Source: Burkholderia pyrrocinia
Lineage (GTDB): Bacteria > Pseudomonadota > Gammaproteobacteria > Burkholderiales > Burkholderiaceae
Assembly: GCF_022809715.1 (NCBI RefSeq)
Contig: NZ_CP094460.1
Location: 2,728,001 to 2,792,000, forward strand
Direction of reading: 5' to 3'
DNA: 64,000 nucleotides
Shown here: positions 1 through 8,178 of the stretch, one piece after another
How positions within the stretch are numbered: the stretch's first letter is position 1
How the letters are laid out: each line of letters opens with the position of its first letter
Program-made: the position numbers and the translations under genes
The notes under the pieces: generated by a model
The model's database searches: none
The model's input: only the letters and a program-made list of their open reading frames with translations
Told to the model about the DNA's origin: nothing

Positions 1-246
1 CTGACCGCGTGGCTGCACAACCAGACGCCCGTCGAACTGCAGGCGCGCCTGCATGTCGAGGGCAAGCAGATGGTGCTGCTGCCGATGAACGTCGGCTAGC
101 GGTGGCGTTGCAACGGTACCGTGACGGGCGCCGTCACGCCGACGCGCTACGACCTGAAGGGGCAATTGCGCGGGCAGCATGCGCAGGCCGGCGCGTACAC
201 GCTCGCGTGGACGCGGCGCGGCAAGCGCGTGGGCGACTGCCGGTAG
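1..246 (+). pseudogene. 3' part of a gene interrupted by an in-frame amber codon
   Basis: The window opens inside a plus-strand gene in frame 1. Thirty-two codons ending LLPMNVG run into TAG at 97-99, after which the same frame stays open for 48 codons (RWRCNGTVTG... to ...KRVGDCR) and stops at TAG 244-246. About nine codons in ten on both sides of the amber end in G or C, as in the intact genes nearby, so I infer one coding frame broken by a nonsense change rather than a gene end followed by spacer. I do not recognise the family, and the 5' end lies outside the window. A true gene end at 99 remains possible. Confidence 0.5.
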
Positions 247-252
247 CAGCCG

Positions 253-411
253 TCACGGCTGATGGTGCCGGTGCGGGCGGTTGGGCCGCCGCAGCGGCGG
301 ATGATGGAATTTGGCCCTCAGCCGGTCGCGCCCCGGGCGCTTGACGAAGAACAGCACGACGAGCGCGACAAACGCCAGCAGCACGACGACTTCCACGATT
401 CCGTTTTCCAT
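253..411 (-). CDS. Small single-span membrane protein, 52 aa
   Basis: A 52-residue protein. It has a short N-terminal stretch (MENGIVEV), a hydrophobic segment at about residues 8-23 rich in Val, Leu, Ala and Phe, and then a strongly basic tail with many Arg, His and Pro. This predicts one membrane helix with a positively charged cytoplasmic tail. A clear ribosome site, GGGAGG, sits a few bases before the ATG at 411, which favours a real gene. It is convergent with the broken gene at 1-246 and divergent from the transglutaminase-like gene at 632. Function unknown. Confidence 0.6.
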   Translation of the reverse strand: MENGIVEVVVLLAFVALVVLFFVKRPGRDRLRAKFHHPPLRRPNRPHRHHQP

Positions 412-631
412 GGTGCCTCCCGGTCGCGGGCGGACGATTTTTCGCCGGCGTCAGGCGTTCGAGCGTATGCCGGCGGCCGCACGCGACGATGCTTCCATGT
501 TTCATTGTAGGCCGGCGTGCACCGGCTTGACGCTTGCGTATGCGTCGCCCACACTGGCCGACACGGGAGCCGCGCGGTTGACCCTGTCCGCTGCGCGGCC
601 GCGCTTTCCGTGAACCGCGACGAGGTGCGAT

Positions 632-2551
632 GTGGTGCGCTTTTCTGTCGGCCTGGCCGGCTGGATGCTGGCATGCGCTGCCGCGTTCGGCGCATCGAGC
701 GCCGTCGGTGCGGCGCCGGGCATGGGCCCGGCGGCGGACGGCGCGAACGGCGTTGCCGACGAAGCACCCGTCACGCTGGTCAGCGATGTCCACGAATTCG
801 TGATCCGGCACGACGGTTCGCTCGACGAGCACGACGATTCGACGCTGCGCGCGAACAACGCGAATGGCATCGACGCGGTTGCGCAGCGCTACGTGTGGTT
901 CGACAAGAATCTCGAGCAGGTCGACCTGCTCGCGGCCGAGACGATCGACCGCGACGGTGTCGCGCATCCGGTCGGCGCGGACGGCATCCGCGACGTGCAG
1001 GAGCCGCGCTCGGCCGGCGCGCCGACGTTCCAGGACGGGCTGTTGCGCACTGTCGTGTTTCCCGGCGTCGAAGCCGGGTCGAGCACGCGCGTGGCGTTCC
1101 GCAAGACGCGCACGAAGCCCGTCAATCGCGGCTACTTCGGCTACACCGTCGAGCCGTCGCGCGAGCCCGTCGACAATCAGCGGCTGATCTTCGACGTGCC
1201 GGCCGACATGCCGCTGTATGCGGACGCGCGCGGCTATGTCGCGCTGCCGCCGGTCACGGCGAACGGCCGCACGCGCTACGAATTCGACTACCGGCACGGC
1301 CCGTACGACCGCATCGAGAACGGCGCGGTCGGCTACCCGACCTACGGCGACCGGCTCGTCGTGTCGACGCTGCCCGACTACGCGGCGTTCGCCGCGCGCT
1401 ACCGCAACGCGGCCGTCGACCCGAGCGTGGACGATCCGGCCGTCGTGCAACTGGCGCGCGCGCTCACCGCGGGTGCTGCCGCGCCGCGCGACAAGGCGCG
1501 CATCCTGTACGACTGGGTGCAGGCGAACGTGCGCTACGTCGGGCTGTTCCTGGGCGAAACGGCCGCCGCGCCGCATCGCGCGACCGACATCCTGCGCAAC
1601 CGCTACGGCGACTGCAAGGACCATGTCGCGCTGTTCGGCGCGCTGCTCGCGGCGGTCGGCATCCGCAGCGAACCGGTGCTGATCAATCTCGGTTCGGTGT
1701 ACACGCTGCCGTCCGTGCCCGGTTACGGCGGCGGCGCGATCAATCATGCGATCACGTGGCTGCCCGATCTCGCGCTTTACGCCGATACGACGACGGCCGG
1801 CATCGCGTTCGGCTACCTGCCGCCGATCGTGATGGATCGCCCCGCGCTGCTGGTCGATACGGGCGCGCTGTCGCGCACGCCGGCCACGCAGCCGCGCCGC
1901 CGCATCGCGCGGCTCGCGATCGATGCCGCGCAGCCCGGCGCCGCGCGGTTTCATGCGTACATCGAGGACGACGGCTGGACGGCCGAACTCGAACGCAACC
2001 TGTTTCGCCGCGCGACGCACGACCGCATCGAGCAGCTCGCGACCGAACGCCTGCGGCAAAGCGGCTTGCGCGGCCGCGCGCAACTGTCGACCAGCGACCG
2101 GCGCGTGACCGACGGGCCGTTCGACGTGACGGTGTCGGGCACGCTCGATCATTTCGTGTGGCCCGACGGCACGACCGCGTTGCCCGCGCTGTCGAGCCTC
2201 ACGGGCGGCATCGCGACGCAGGTCGAGAACTGGCTGGCCGAGCCCGTGCGCACGCAGCCGTGGGGCTGCATCGGCGGCGCGTTCGACGAAACCGGCCAGA
2301 TCGCGCTGCCGGCCGACGTCGTCGTGACCGACCTGCCGGCCGATGCGGCCGTGCACGACCGCTTCGTCGACTTCACGTCGCATTACGTGTTCGACGCGGC
2401 CGCGCGCGTGGTGCAGGTCACGCGGCGGATGAAGGCGGAGTTCGGCCGGCAGGTGTGCACGCCCGACGAATTCACGGCGCTGCGCGCGTCGCTCGAACGC
2501 ATCGAGCGCGACACGCAGGCGCAGATCGTCGTGCGCGCGAAAGGGCGTTGA
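632..2551 (+). CDS. Exported DUF3857 / transglutaminase-like protein
   Basis: A 639-residue protein with an N-terminal signal peptide (hydrophobic residues about 5-27). The first half resembles DUF3857 and the middle is a transglutaminase-like cysteine-protease core. The expected catalytic triad is visible: Cys328 in YGDCKD, His372 in INHAITW and Asp385 in YADTT. The start is GTG with a GAGG site upstream. Such proteins sit in the periplasm or on the membrane, and their substrates are mostly unknown; a peptide or amide hydrolase or transferase role is inferred. It is followed after 56 bases by a small gene and may be transcribed with it. Confidence 0.8.
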   Translation: MVRFSVGLAGWMLACAAAFGASSAVGAAPGMGPAADGANGVADEAPVTLVSDVHEFVIRHDGSLDEHDDSTLRANNANGIDAVAQRYVWFDKNLEQVDLLAAETIDRDGVAHPVGADGIRDVQEPRSAGAPTFQDGLLRTVVFPGVEAGSSTRVAFRKTRTKPVNRGYFGYTVEPSREPVDNQRLIFDVPADMPLYADARGYVALPPVTANGRTRYEFDYRHGPYDRIENGAVGYPTYGDRLVVSTLPDYAAFAARYRNAAVDPSVDDPAVVQLARALTAGAAAPRDKARILYDWVQANVRYVGLFLGETAAAPHRATDILRNRYGDCKDHVALFGALLAAVGIRSEPVLINLGSVYTLPSVPGYGGGAINHAITWLPDLALYADTTTAGIAFGYLPPIVMDRPALLVDTGALSRTPATQPRRRIARLAIDAAQPGAARFHAYIEDDGWTAELERNLFRRATHDRIEQLATERLRQSGLRGRAQLSTSDRRVTDGPFDVTVSGTLDHFVWPDGTTALPALSSLTGGIATQVENWLAEPVRTQPWGCIGGAFDETGQIALPADVVVTDLPADAAVHDRFVDFTSHYVFDAAARVVQVTRRMKAEFGRQVCTPDEFTALRASLERIERDTQAQIVVRAKGR

Positions 2552-2607
2552 ACGGGCAGGGGCAATGAGCGTGTCGCCATCGTCGGCCGACGCGCAGGAG
2601 CGACATC

Positions 2608-2775
2608 ATGACGGAACGGGACTACGAGATCGCCGATCTCTCGAAGGATTTGCTGGGCCGGATCGTGCAGGGCGCCATCGCGAGCGGTGCGGCCGTGGAT
2701 GCGGAGCACTGCGCGGCGCTCGCCGTGCAGTGCGCGACGGCGCTGGTCGACAAGCTCGAAGCGCTCAGCGGCTGA
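2608..2775 (+). CDS. Hypothetical protein, 55 aa
   Basis: A 55-residue, mostly helical, alanine-rich acidic protein starting MTERDYEIADLSKDLL and ending ALVDKLEALSG. An AGGAG ribosome site lies seven bases before the ATG, and codon use matches the neighbours, so I take it as a real gene. It follows the transglutaminase-like gene by 56 bases on the same strand, probably in one transcript. It has no signal peptide and no membrane segment. Family and function not recognised. Confidence 0.55.
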   Translation: MTERDYEIADLSKDLLGRIVQGAIASGAAVDAEHCAALAVQCATALVDKLEALSG

Positions 2776-2790
2776 ACGCGGAAAGGCGTC

Positions 2791-3038
2791 ACGCGCGGCG
2801 GCGGTGGCTCGAGCGAGGCCGGCGACCGTGTGACGTCGGAGTGGCGCGTAGCGGCTTCCGGTCAGCGTCGAACGTCAAGCGTCAGGCATTACGCTTCGAC
2901 GCGCACCCTCGCGCGCGGCGGTGGTGGCGTGAGCGACGCCGGTGAGTGTGCGACTTCGACGTGAAGCGGCGCGTAGCGGCCCCCGGCCAGCGTCGCACGT
3001 CGAGCGTCGAGCGTCAGGCATTACGCTTCGACGCGCAC
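2791..3038. repeat. Degenerate tandem duplication, two copies of about 115-130 bp
   Basis: Copy 1 (about 2791-2906) and copy 2 (about 2911-3038) share a start motif GCGCGGCGG.GGTGG...GAGCGA and an almost identical end, GTCAGGCATTACGCTTCGAC, at 2881 and 3013. The offset between copies grows from 120 to 132 bases because copy 2 holds an extra GAGCGTC-type unit. Copy 2 contains the stop codon and last codons of the AraC gene that ends at 3021, so copy 1 is a duplicate of that gene end lying downstream of it. Confidence 0.75.
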
Positions 3039-4070
3039 GTCGCCGTCCGCGCGCACCGCGCCCGGCGGCTTTCCGACCACGCGCTTGAACGCGCGGCTGA
3101 ACGCCGCCAGCGAACCGTAGCCGAGCCGGTACGCGACGGCTTCGATCGCCTCGTGGTCGCGCGCGATCCACTGCGCGGCGAGCCGCATCCGCAGCTCGGT
3201 CAGGTAGCGCACGGGCGTCATCCCGGTCGCCGCGAGAAAGCGCTCGGCGAACACCGAGCGCGACACGCCTGCTTCGGCGGCCAGCTCCGCGACGCTCCAG
3301 TTGCGGCCCGGGTCGCGATGCAGCGCGACGATCGCGCGGCCGAGCTTCGGCTCGCGCAGCGCCTGCACCCAGCCCGCCGCGTCGCCGCATCCGCACTCGA
3401 CCCAGCCGCGCACGATGAATGCCGCGACCACGTCCGCGAGCCGCGCGAGGATGCCCGCGAAGCCCGCGCGCGCCGAACAGGATTCGCGCTCCATCGCGTC
3501 GAGCATCGGGCGAATCTCGGGGTAGCGTGCGAGCAGCGTGCCGACGTGCATGAACTCGGGCATCGTGCCGACCAGCGGCTGCATGCCGCCGAGATCGAGC
3601 TCCATGCATGCGCTGAAGATCAGCGCATCGCCGGCGCCCGGCTCCGTCGTCGCGCAGGCCGCGGGCGACGTGCCGGCCGACGCCACCGACGCGACCGTAT
3701 CGCAGATCTTCGCGACTTCGAAGCCGTTGATCTCGCGGCACGGCGCATCCGGATCGGACACCAGCGCATGCATGCGCCCGTGCGGCAGCAGGATAGCGTC
3801 GCCGGCCTCGAGCCGCATCGTTGCGCCGGACGCATCGCGCAGCAGCACGGGCCCGCGTCCGACGAAATGGAATTGCGCGCGGCCCGGCGCCTGGCCGAAA
3901 TTCAGCCCGAACGGCCGCGCGACCTGGATGCGGCGGTACTGCACGCCGCTCAGGCGCATCCCCAGCAGCAGCTCGCTGACGAGGTCGTGCACGTCGGGGA
4001 CGGGGGGAAGCAGCGGCTCGGACATGGCGAGATTCGGACGATCGATCAACAAGAACGGATTGTATGTCAT
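3021..4070 (-). CDS. AraC-family regulator with cupin sensor domain
   Basis: A 349-residue protein: an N-terminal cupin-type effector domain (about 35-210) and a C-terminal AraC DNA-binding region with two helix-turn-helix units (about 245-335; SVAELAAEAGVSRSVFAERF and later YGSLAAFSRAFKR). It is divergent from the NepI-like efflux gene at 4141 with only 70 bases between, so it probably controls that pump. Two starts are possible: ATG at 4070, preceded by AGGAC, or Met16 at 4025, where the conserved part begins. The gene end is part of the tandem duplication at 2791-3038. Confidence 0.85.
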   Translation of the reverse strand: MTYNPFLLIDRPNLAMSEPLLPPVPDVHDLVSELLLGMRLSGVQYRRIQVARPFGLNFGQAPGRAQFHFVGRGPVLLRDASGATMRLEAGDAILLPHGRMHALVSDPDAPCREINGFEVAKICDTVASVASAGTSPAACATTEPGAGDALIFSACMELDLGGMQPLVGTMPEFMHVGTLLARYPEIRPMLDAMERESCSARAGFAGILARLADVVAAFIVRGWVECGCGDAAGWVQALREPKLGRAIVALHRDPGRNWSVAELAAEAGVSRSVFAERFLAATGMTPVRYLTELRMRLAAQWIARDHEAIEAVAYRLGYGSLAAFSRAFKRVVGKPPGAVRADGDVRVEA

Positions 4071-4140
4071 AGACCGTCCTGCTGCCGGTCCTTACGATAC
4101 GCCGTCATCAGTACTTTCCCTAGACGAAAACGGAACGCAC

Positions 4141-5343
4141 ATGAATCCCGGAATTTCCCCGGCCGCCTCGACGGCGGCCACCCGCGAACCGGCCTGGGGC
4201 GCGGTATTCGCGATGACGCTCGGCGTCTTCGGGCTCGTCACGGCCGAATTTCTTCCCGCCAGCCTGCTCACGCCGATGGCCGACAGCCTCGGCGTGACCG
4301 AAGGCGTGGCCGGGCAGGCCGTCACGGCCACCGCGACGGTCGCGCTCGTCACGAGCCTGCTGATCTCCGCGCTGACGCGCACGATCGACCGGCGGCGCGT
4401 GCTGCTCGCGTTCTCGGTGCTGCTCGTCGCATCGAATCTGGCGGTCGCGTTCGCGCCCGACCTGACGACGCTGCTGATCGGCCGCGTCGTGCTCGGCGTC
4501 GCGCTCGGCGGCTTCTGGACGATGGCGACGGCCACCGCGATGCGGCTCGTGCCGACGGCGATGGTGCCGCGCGCGCTGTCGATCATCTTCAGCGGCGTGG
4601 CGGTCGCGACGATCGCATCCGCGCCGATGGGCAGCTACTTCGGTCACCTGATCGGCTGGCGCAACGTGTTCCTGATCGCGGCCGGGCTCGGCGGCGTCGC
4701 GTTCGTGTCGCAGGTGATGACGCTGCCGTCGATGCCGCCGAGCGGCACGACGCGGCTGCGCACGCTGATCGACGTGCTGCGCCGGCCGACCGTCGGCCTC
4801 GGGATGTTCGCGACGATCCTCGTGTTCACCGGGCATTTCGCGTTCTTCACGTATCTGCGGCCGTTCCTCGAACAGGTTGCGGGCGTCGGCGTGAACGGGC
4901 TGTCGGCGATCCTGCTCGGCTACGGCATTGCGAACTTCGTCGGCACGTCGCTCGCGGGCCGCGTGCTCGAACACCGGTTGCGGCCGATGCTGATCGGGAT
5001 GCCCGCGCTGATGGTCGTGCTCGGCATCGCGCTCGTCGCGCTCGGCCGCGCGCCGATGCTCGACGCGGTGCTCGTCGCGTTGTGGGGGATGGCGTTCGGC
5101 GGCGTGCCCGTCGCGTGGTCGACGTGGGTCACGCGCACCGTGCCCGACGAGGCCGAGAGCGCGGGCGGGCTGATCGTCGCGGCGATCCAGCTCGCGATCG
5201 CGACCGGCGCGGCGGCCGGCGGCGTCGTGTTCGACGCGAACGGCGCGGCCGGCGTGTTCGTCGCTGCGGCGGTCGTGCTGGCCGTCGCGGTCGCGACGAT
5301 CGTGACCGGCGTGCCGAAGCGGGTGGGCGTGGCGGTGTCCTGA
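4141..5343 (+). CDS. MFS efflux transporter, NepI-like
   Basis: A 400-residue, 12-helix major facilitator of the DHA1 drug/nucleoside efflux group. It tracks the E. coli purine ribonucleoside exporter NepI closely, for example AEFLPASLLTPMADSLGV, IDRRRVLLAF, GVALGGFW and VAWSTWVTRT. It is an inner-membrane proton antiporter; export of nucleosides or related compounds is inferred from that similarity. It is divergent from the AraC gene, which is the likely regulator. The next gene, an aldo-keto reductase, is on the other strand and converges on it. Confidence 0.85.
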   Translation: MNPGISPAASTAATREPAWGAVFAMTLGVFGLVTAEFLPASLLTPMADSLGVTEGVAGQAVTATATVALVTSLLISALTRTIDRRRVLLAFSVLLVASNLAVAFAPDLTTLLIGRVVLGVALGGFWTMATATAMRLVPTAMVPRALSIIFSGVAVATIASAPMGSYFGHLIGWRNVFLIAAGLGGVAFVSQVMTLPSMPPSGTTRLRTLIDVLRRPTVGLGMFATILVFTGHFAFFTYLRPFLEQVAGVGVNGLSAILLGYGIANFVGTSLAGRVLEHRLRPMLIGMPALMVVLGIALVALGRAPMLDAVLVALWGMAFGGVPVAWSTWVTRTVPDEAESAGGLIVAAIQLAIATGAAAGGVVFDANGAAGVFVAAAVVLAVAVATIVTGVPKRVGVAVS

Positions 5344-5392
5344 CCGGCCGGGCGGCCCGCGCTTCGCGGGCCCGCCGGCGGTCGCCTGTCCG

Positions 5393-6271
5393 TCAGGCGG
5401 CTCCGGCGTCCGCAATGCGGTCGAGTTCCGCGAGCGCATCGTCCGGCAGATCGAGATCGGCCGCCGCGAGATTCTCGCGCAGATGCGCGACCGACGAGGT
5501 GCCGGGAATCAGCAGGATGTTCGGCGCACGGCGCAGCAGCCACGCCAGCGCGACCTGCATCGGCGTCGCGCCGACGCGTGCGGCCACGCCGGACAGCGTC
5601 GACGACTGCAGCGGCGAGAAGCCGCCGAGCGGAAAGTACGGCACGTATGCGATGCCGTCGCGGGCCAGCGCGTCGATCAGCGCATCGTCGCCGCGATGCG
5701 CGATGTTGTAGTGATTCTGCACGCAGACGATTTCGCAGATCCGCCGGCCTTGCGCGACCTGCGCGGGCGTGACGTTGCTCAGGCCGATATGGCGGACGAG
5801 CCCGCGCCGCTGCAGTTCGGCGAGCGCGCTCAGCGGCGCCTCGATCGATCCTTCGGCCGGCCCGTGCGTGTCGAACATGATGCGCAGGTTGACGACGTCG
5901 AGCACATCGAGGCCGAGGTTGCGCAGGTTGTCGTGCACGGCCCGTTCGAGTTCGTCGGGTGCGAACGCGGGCAGCCACGCTGCGTCGCCGCCGCGTCGCG
6001 CGCCGATCTTGGTGACGATCGCGAGATTGTCCGGATACGGATGCAATGCATCGCGGATCAGCCGGTTGGTGACGTGCGGGCCGTAGAAGTCGCTGGTGTC
6101 GATATGGTCGACGCCGGACGCGACGGCCTCGCGCAACACGTTCAATGCCGCGTCGCGGTCCTTCGGCGGGCCGAATACGCCGGGCCCCGCGAGCTGCATC
6201 GCGCCGTAGCCGATCCGCTTGACGTTGCGGTCGCCGAGCCTGAAGGCGGTGGTGTGCCGAATGTCGGACAT
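5393..6271 (-). CDS. ydbC: Aldo-keto reductase, YdbC/AKR8-like
   Basis: A 292-residue NAD(P)H-dependent TIM-barrel reductase that follows E. coli YdbC almost end to end (GYGAMQLAGPGVFGPP, TSDFYGPHVTN, LGLDVLDVVNLR). Catalytic Asp58, Tyr63 and Lys88 are present; the usual active-site His position carries Asn in DVVNLR, as it does in YdbC. The family reduces aldehydes such as pyridoxal; the physiological substrate here is not shown. It is divergent from a LysR gene at 6376, its probable regulator, across 104 bases. Confidence 0.85.
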   Translation of the reverse strand: MSDIRHTTAFRLGDRNVKRIGYGAMQLAGPGVFGPPKDRDAALNVLREAVASGVDHIDTSDFYGPHVTNRLIRDALHPYPDNLAIVTKIGARRGGDAAWLPAFAPDELERAVHDNLRNLGLDVLDVVNLRIMFDTHGPAEGSIEAPLSALAELQRRGLVRHIGLSNVTPAQVAQGRRICEIVCVQNHYNIAHRGDDALIDALARDGIAYVPYFPLGGFSPLQSSTLSGVAARVGATPMQVALAWLLRRAPNILLIPGTSSVAHLRENLAAADLDLPDDALAELDRIADAGAA

Positions 6272-6375
6272 GACTGTGCTCCTGTGAATCCGTGGATGAA
6301 TGCGCCCAGCATAGGCATTGGCCGCCTGCGCGATAAGCCGTCATAATCCGCACGGGTTGTACGAAAAGGCGAACA

Positions 6376-7275
6376 ATGCAAACCGATCTGGGCGATCTGA
6401 ATGCGTTCATGGCCGTGGCGCGCGCCGGCGGATTCCGCGACGCCGCACGCATGACGGGCCTCAGTGCGTCGGGGCTGAGCGAGGCCGTGCGCCGGCTGGA
6501 GGCGCAGCTTGGCGTGCGGCTGCTGCATCGCACGACGCGCAGCGTCGTGCCCACCGAAGCGGGCGAGCGCCTGCTCGCGCGTCTCGGGCCCGCGTTGACC
6601 GAAGTGGCGGCGGCGCTCGACGGTATCGGCGAATTCCGCGACAGACCGGCCGGCACGCTGAAGCTCAACGTGCCGCTTAGCGCGGCCCGGCTCGTGCTGC
6701 CCGCGATCGTGCCGCGCTTTCTCGATGCGTACCCCGAAATACGGCTGGAGGTGATCGCCGACGAAAATTTCGTCGACGTGCTGGCGGCCGGCTGCGACGC
6801 GGGCATCCGCTACGACGAACGGCTCGAACAGGACATGATCGCGGTGCCGATCGGCCCGCGCATTCAGCGGTTCGCGACCGCGGCCGCCCCCGGCTATCTC
6901 GACCGTCACGGCCGGCCGCGGCATCCGCGCGAATTGCTCGACCATCGCTGCCTGCGCGGACGCTTCGCGAGCGGCGCGATGCCGCCGTGGGAGTTCGAGC
7001 GCGACGGCGAGGTCGTGCGGGTCGAGCCGGCCCCCGGGCCGCTGCTGGTGCAGATCGGCGGTGCGACGGACCTGCTGGTCGACGCGGCGATCGCCGGCAC
7101 GGGTATCGTGCATCTCTTCGAAGAGTGGCTGCGCCCGCAATTCGACAGCGGCGCACTCGAACGCGTGCTCGAACCGTGGTGGCGGCCGTTTTCAGGGCCC
7201 TTCCTCTATTACCCCGGGCGCCGGCTCGTGCCGCCGGCGCTGCGCGCGTTCATCGATTTCATCAAGGCATCCTGA
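6376..7275 (+). CDS. LysR-family regulator
   Basis: A 299-residue protein with an N-terminal winged helix-turn-helix (about residues 5-63; GGFRDAARMTGLSASGLSEAVRRLE) and a periplasmic-binding-like effector domain (about 90-295). Its subgroup often controls a divergently transcribed oxidoreductase, and here it faces the YdbC-like reductase. The common intergenic stretch 6272-6375 should hold the operator and both promoters, though I could not single out a convincing box. It ends in a convergent arrangement with the gene at 7417. Confidence 0.9.
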   Translation: MQTDLGDLNAFMAVARAGGFRDAARMTGLSASGLSEAVRRLEAQLGVRLLHRTTRSVVPTEAGERLLARLGPALTEVAAALDGIGEFRDRPAGTLKLNVPLSAARLVLPAIVPRFLDAYPEIRLEVIADENFVDVLAAGCDAGIRYDERLEQDMIAVPIGPRIQRFATAAAPGYLDRHGRPRHPRELLDHRCLRGRFASGAMPPWEFERDGEVVRVEPAPGPLLVQIGGATDLLVDAAIAGTGIVHLFEEWLRPQFDSGALERVLEPWWRPFSGPFLYYPGRRLVPPALRAFIDFIKAS

Positions 7276-7347
7276 GCGTTGCGGGCGGACGTGATGTCTG
7301 CCGGGCGACGAGCGCCGCCGGAATGGCAGCGCGATACCGGAAGCGAA

Positions 7348-7407
7348 GGGACGGTCGGGCCGTGCTCCGATTACATTCGATGTAATCGTTCGGCGCCCGG
7401 CCGTCCC
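7348..7407. terminator. Large two-part hairpin between convergent genes
   Basis: Between the ends of the LysR gene (7275) and the next minus-strand gene (7417) lies a nested inverted repeat. GGGACGG (7348-7354) and CGGGC (7356-7360) pair with GCCCG (7395-7399) and CCGTCCC (7401-7407). Inside is a perfect palindrome, GATTACAT-TCG-ATGTAATC (7369-7387). It could end transcription from both sides, although no T run follows in either direction; a protein-binding role for the AT-rich inner palindrome is the alternative. Confidence 0.6.
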
Positions 7408-7416
7408 GTGAATCCG

Positions 7417-8178
7417 CTAGCTGCCTTGCTTGACCATCGCCGCAAGCGCCTTCATCGCCTGCAGATACGGATACGGCCCGTGGCTGATACGGGCCACGCC
7501 GTATTCCGCGAGTTCGGCCAGCGTCGGCGTTTCCGCGACGCGCATCACGTTCACGGGCAGCGGCGATGCGGCCGTCAGCTTGCGAATGAGCGCGGGCGAC
7601 TGAAGGCCCGGTACGAAGAGACCGTCGGCGCCGGCCGCCGCATAAGCGCGTGCGCGGGCCAGCGTTTCGTCGAGCAGGCGTTCGTCGTGCGTGTCGGCCG
7701 GCGCCTTGAAGAACACGTCGGTGCGTGCATTGATGAAGTAGTCGGCGCCCGCGCGATCGGCCGCCTGCCGTGCCGCCGCGAGACGCGCTGCCGCTGCTTC
7801 GACGTCGCGCAATTCGCCTGTGGCCGGAAAACTGTCTTCGAGATTGCAGCCCACTGCGCCGGCCTCGATGCTGAGCGCGATCGTCTCGGCGACATCCTCG
7901 GGCCGCTCGCCGTAGCCGCTTTCGAGATCGACGGTGACGGGCAGGTCCGTCGCACGCGCGATCCGCTCGAGCACTTCCATCATGAGCGCGCGCGGCATTT
8001 GCTCACCATCGCCGAAACCATTGGCCGCGGCTACCGACCAGCTTCCGGTCGCCAGCGCGACGGCACCCGCGTCGGCCGCAGTGCGCGCGCTGCCGGCGTC
8101 CCACACGTTGAACAGCGCCAGCGGCTGGCCCGCGCGGTGAAGCGACCGGAAATACGCGCCTTTCTCATTGCTGCTCAT
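7417..8178 (-). CDS. Isocitrate lyase / PEP mutase-family protein
   Basis: A 253-residue TIM-barrel protein of the PEP mutase/isocitrate lyase superfamily (LFNVWDAGSARTAADAGAVALATGS near the N terminus; DLESGYGE, NLEDSF and NARTD motifs). Members cleave or form C-C or C-P bonds in 2-oxo or 2-hydroxy acids. This short type lacks a recognisable isocitrate lyase loop, so the substrate is open. Start ATG at 8178 is set by AGGAGA just upstream. It overlaps the end of the preceding gene (8165) by 14 bases, so the two are translationally coupled. Confidence 0.8.
   Translation of the reverse strand: MSSNEKGAYFRSLHRAGQPLALFNVWDAGSARTAADAGAVALATGSWSVAAANGFGDGEQMPRALMMEVLERIARATDLPVTVDLESGYGERPEDVAETIALSIEAGAVGCNLEDSFPATGELRDVEAAAARLAAARQAADRAGADYFINARTDVFFKAPADTHDERLLDETLARARAYAAAGADGLFVPGLQSPALIRKLTAASPLPVNVMRVAETPTLAELAEYGVARISHGPYPYLQAMKALAAMVKQGS

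Noticed and set aside
134..2383. Very long minus-strand open frame of 749 codons opposite the transglutaminase-like gene
   Set aside because: It lacks a ribosome site and protein-like composition, and the plus-strand gene at 632 has a signal peptide and catalytic triad. High GC content leaves antisense frames open.
4120..5439. Minus-strand frame of 439 codons across the NepI-like gene
   Set aside because: Arg- and Asp-rich low-complexity translation; the plus-strand product is a clear 12-helix transporter.
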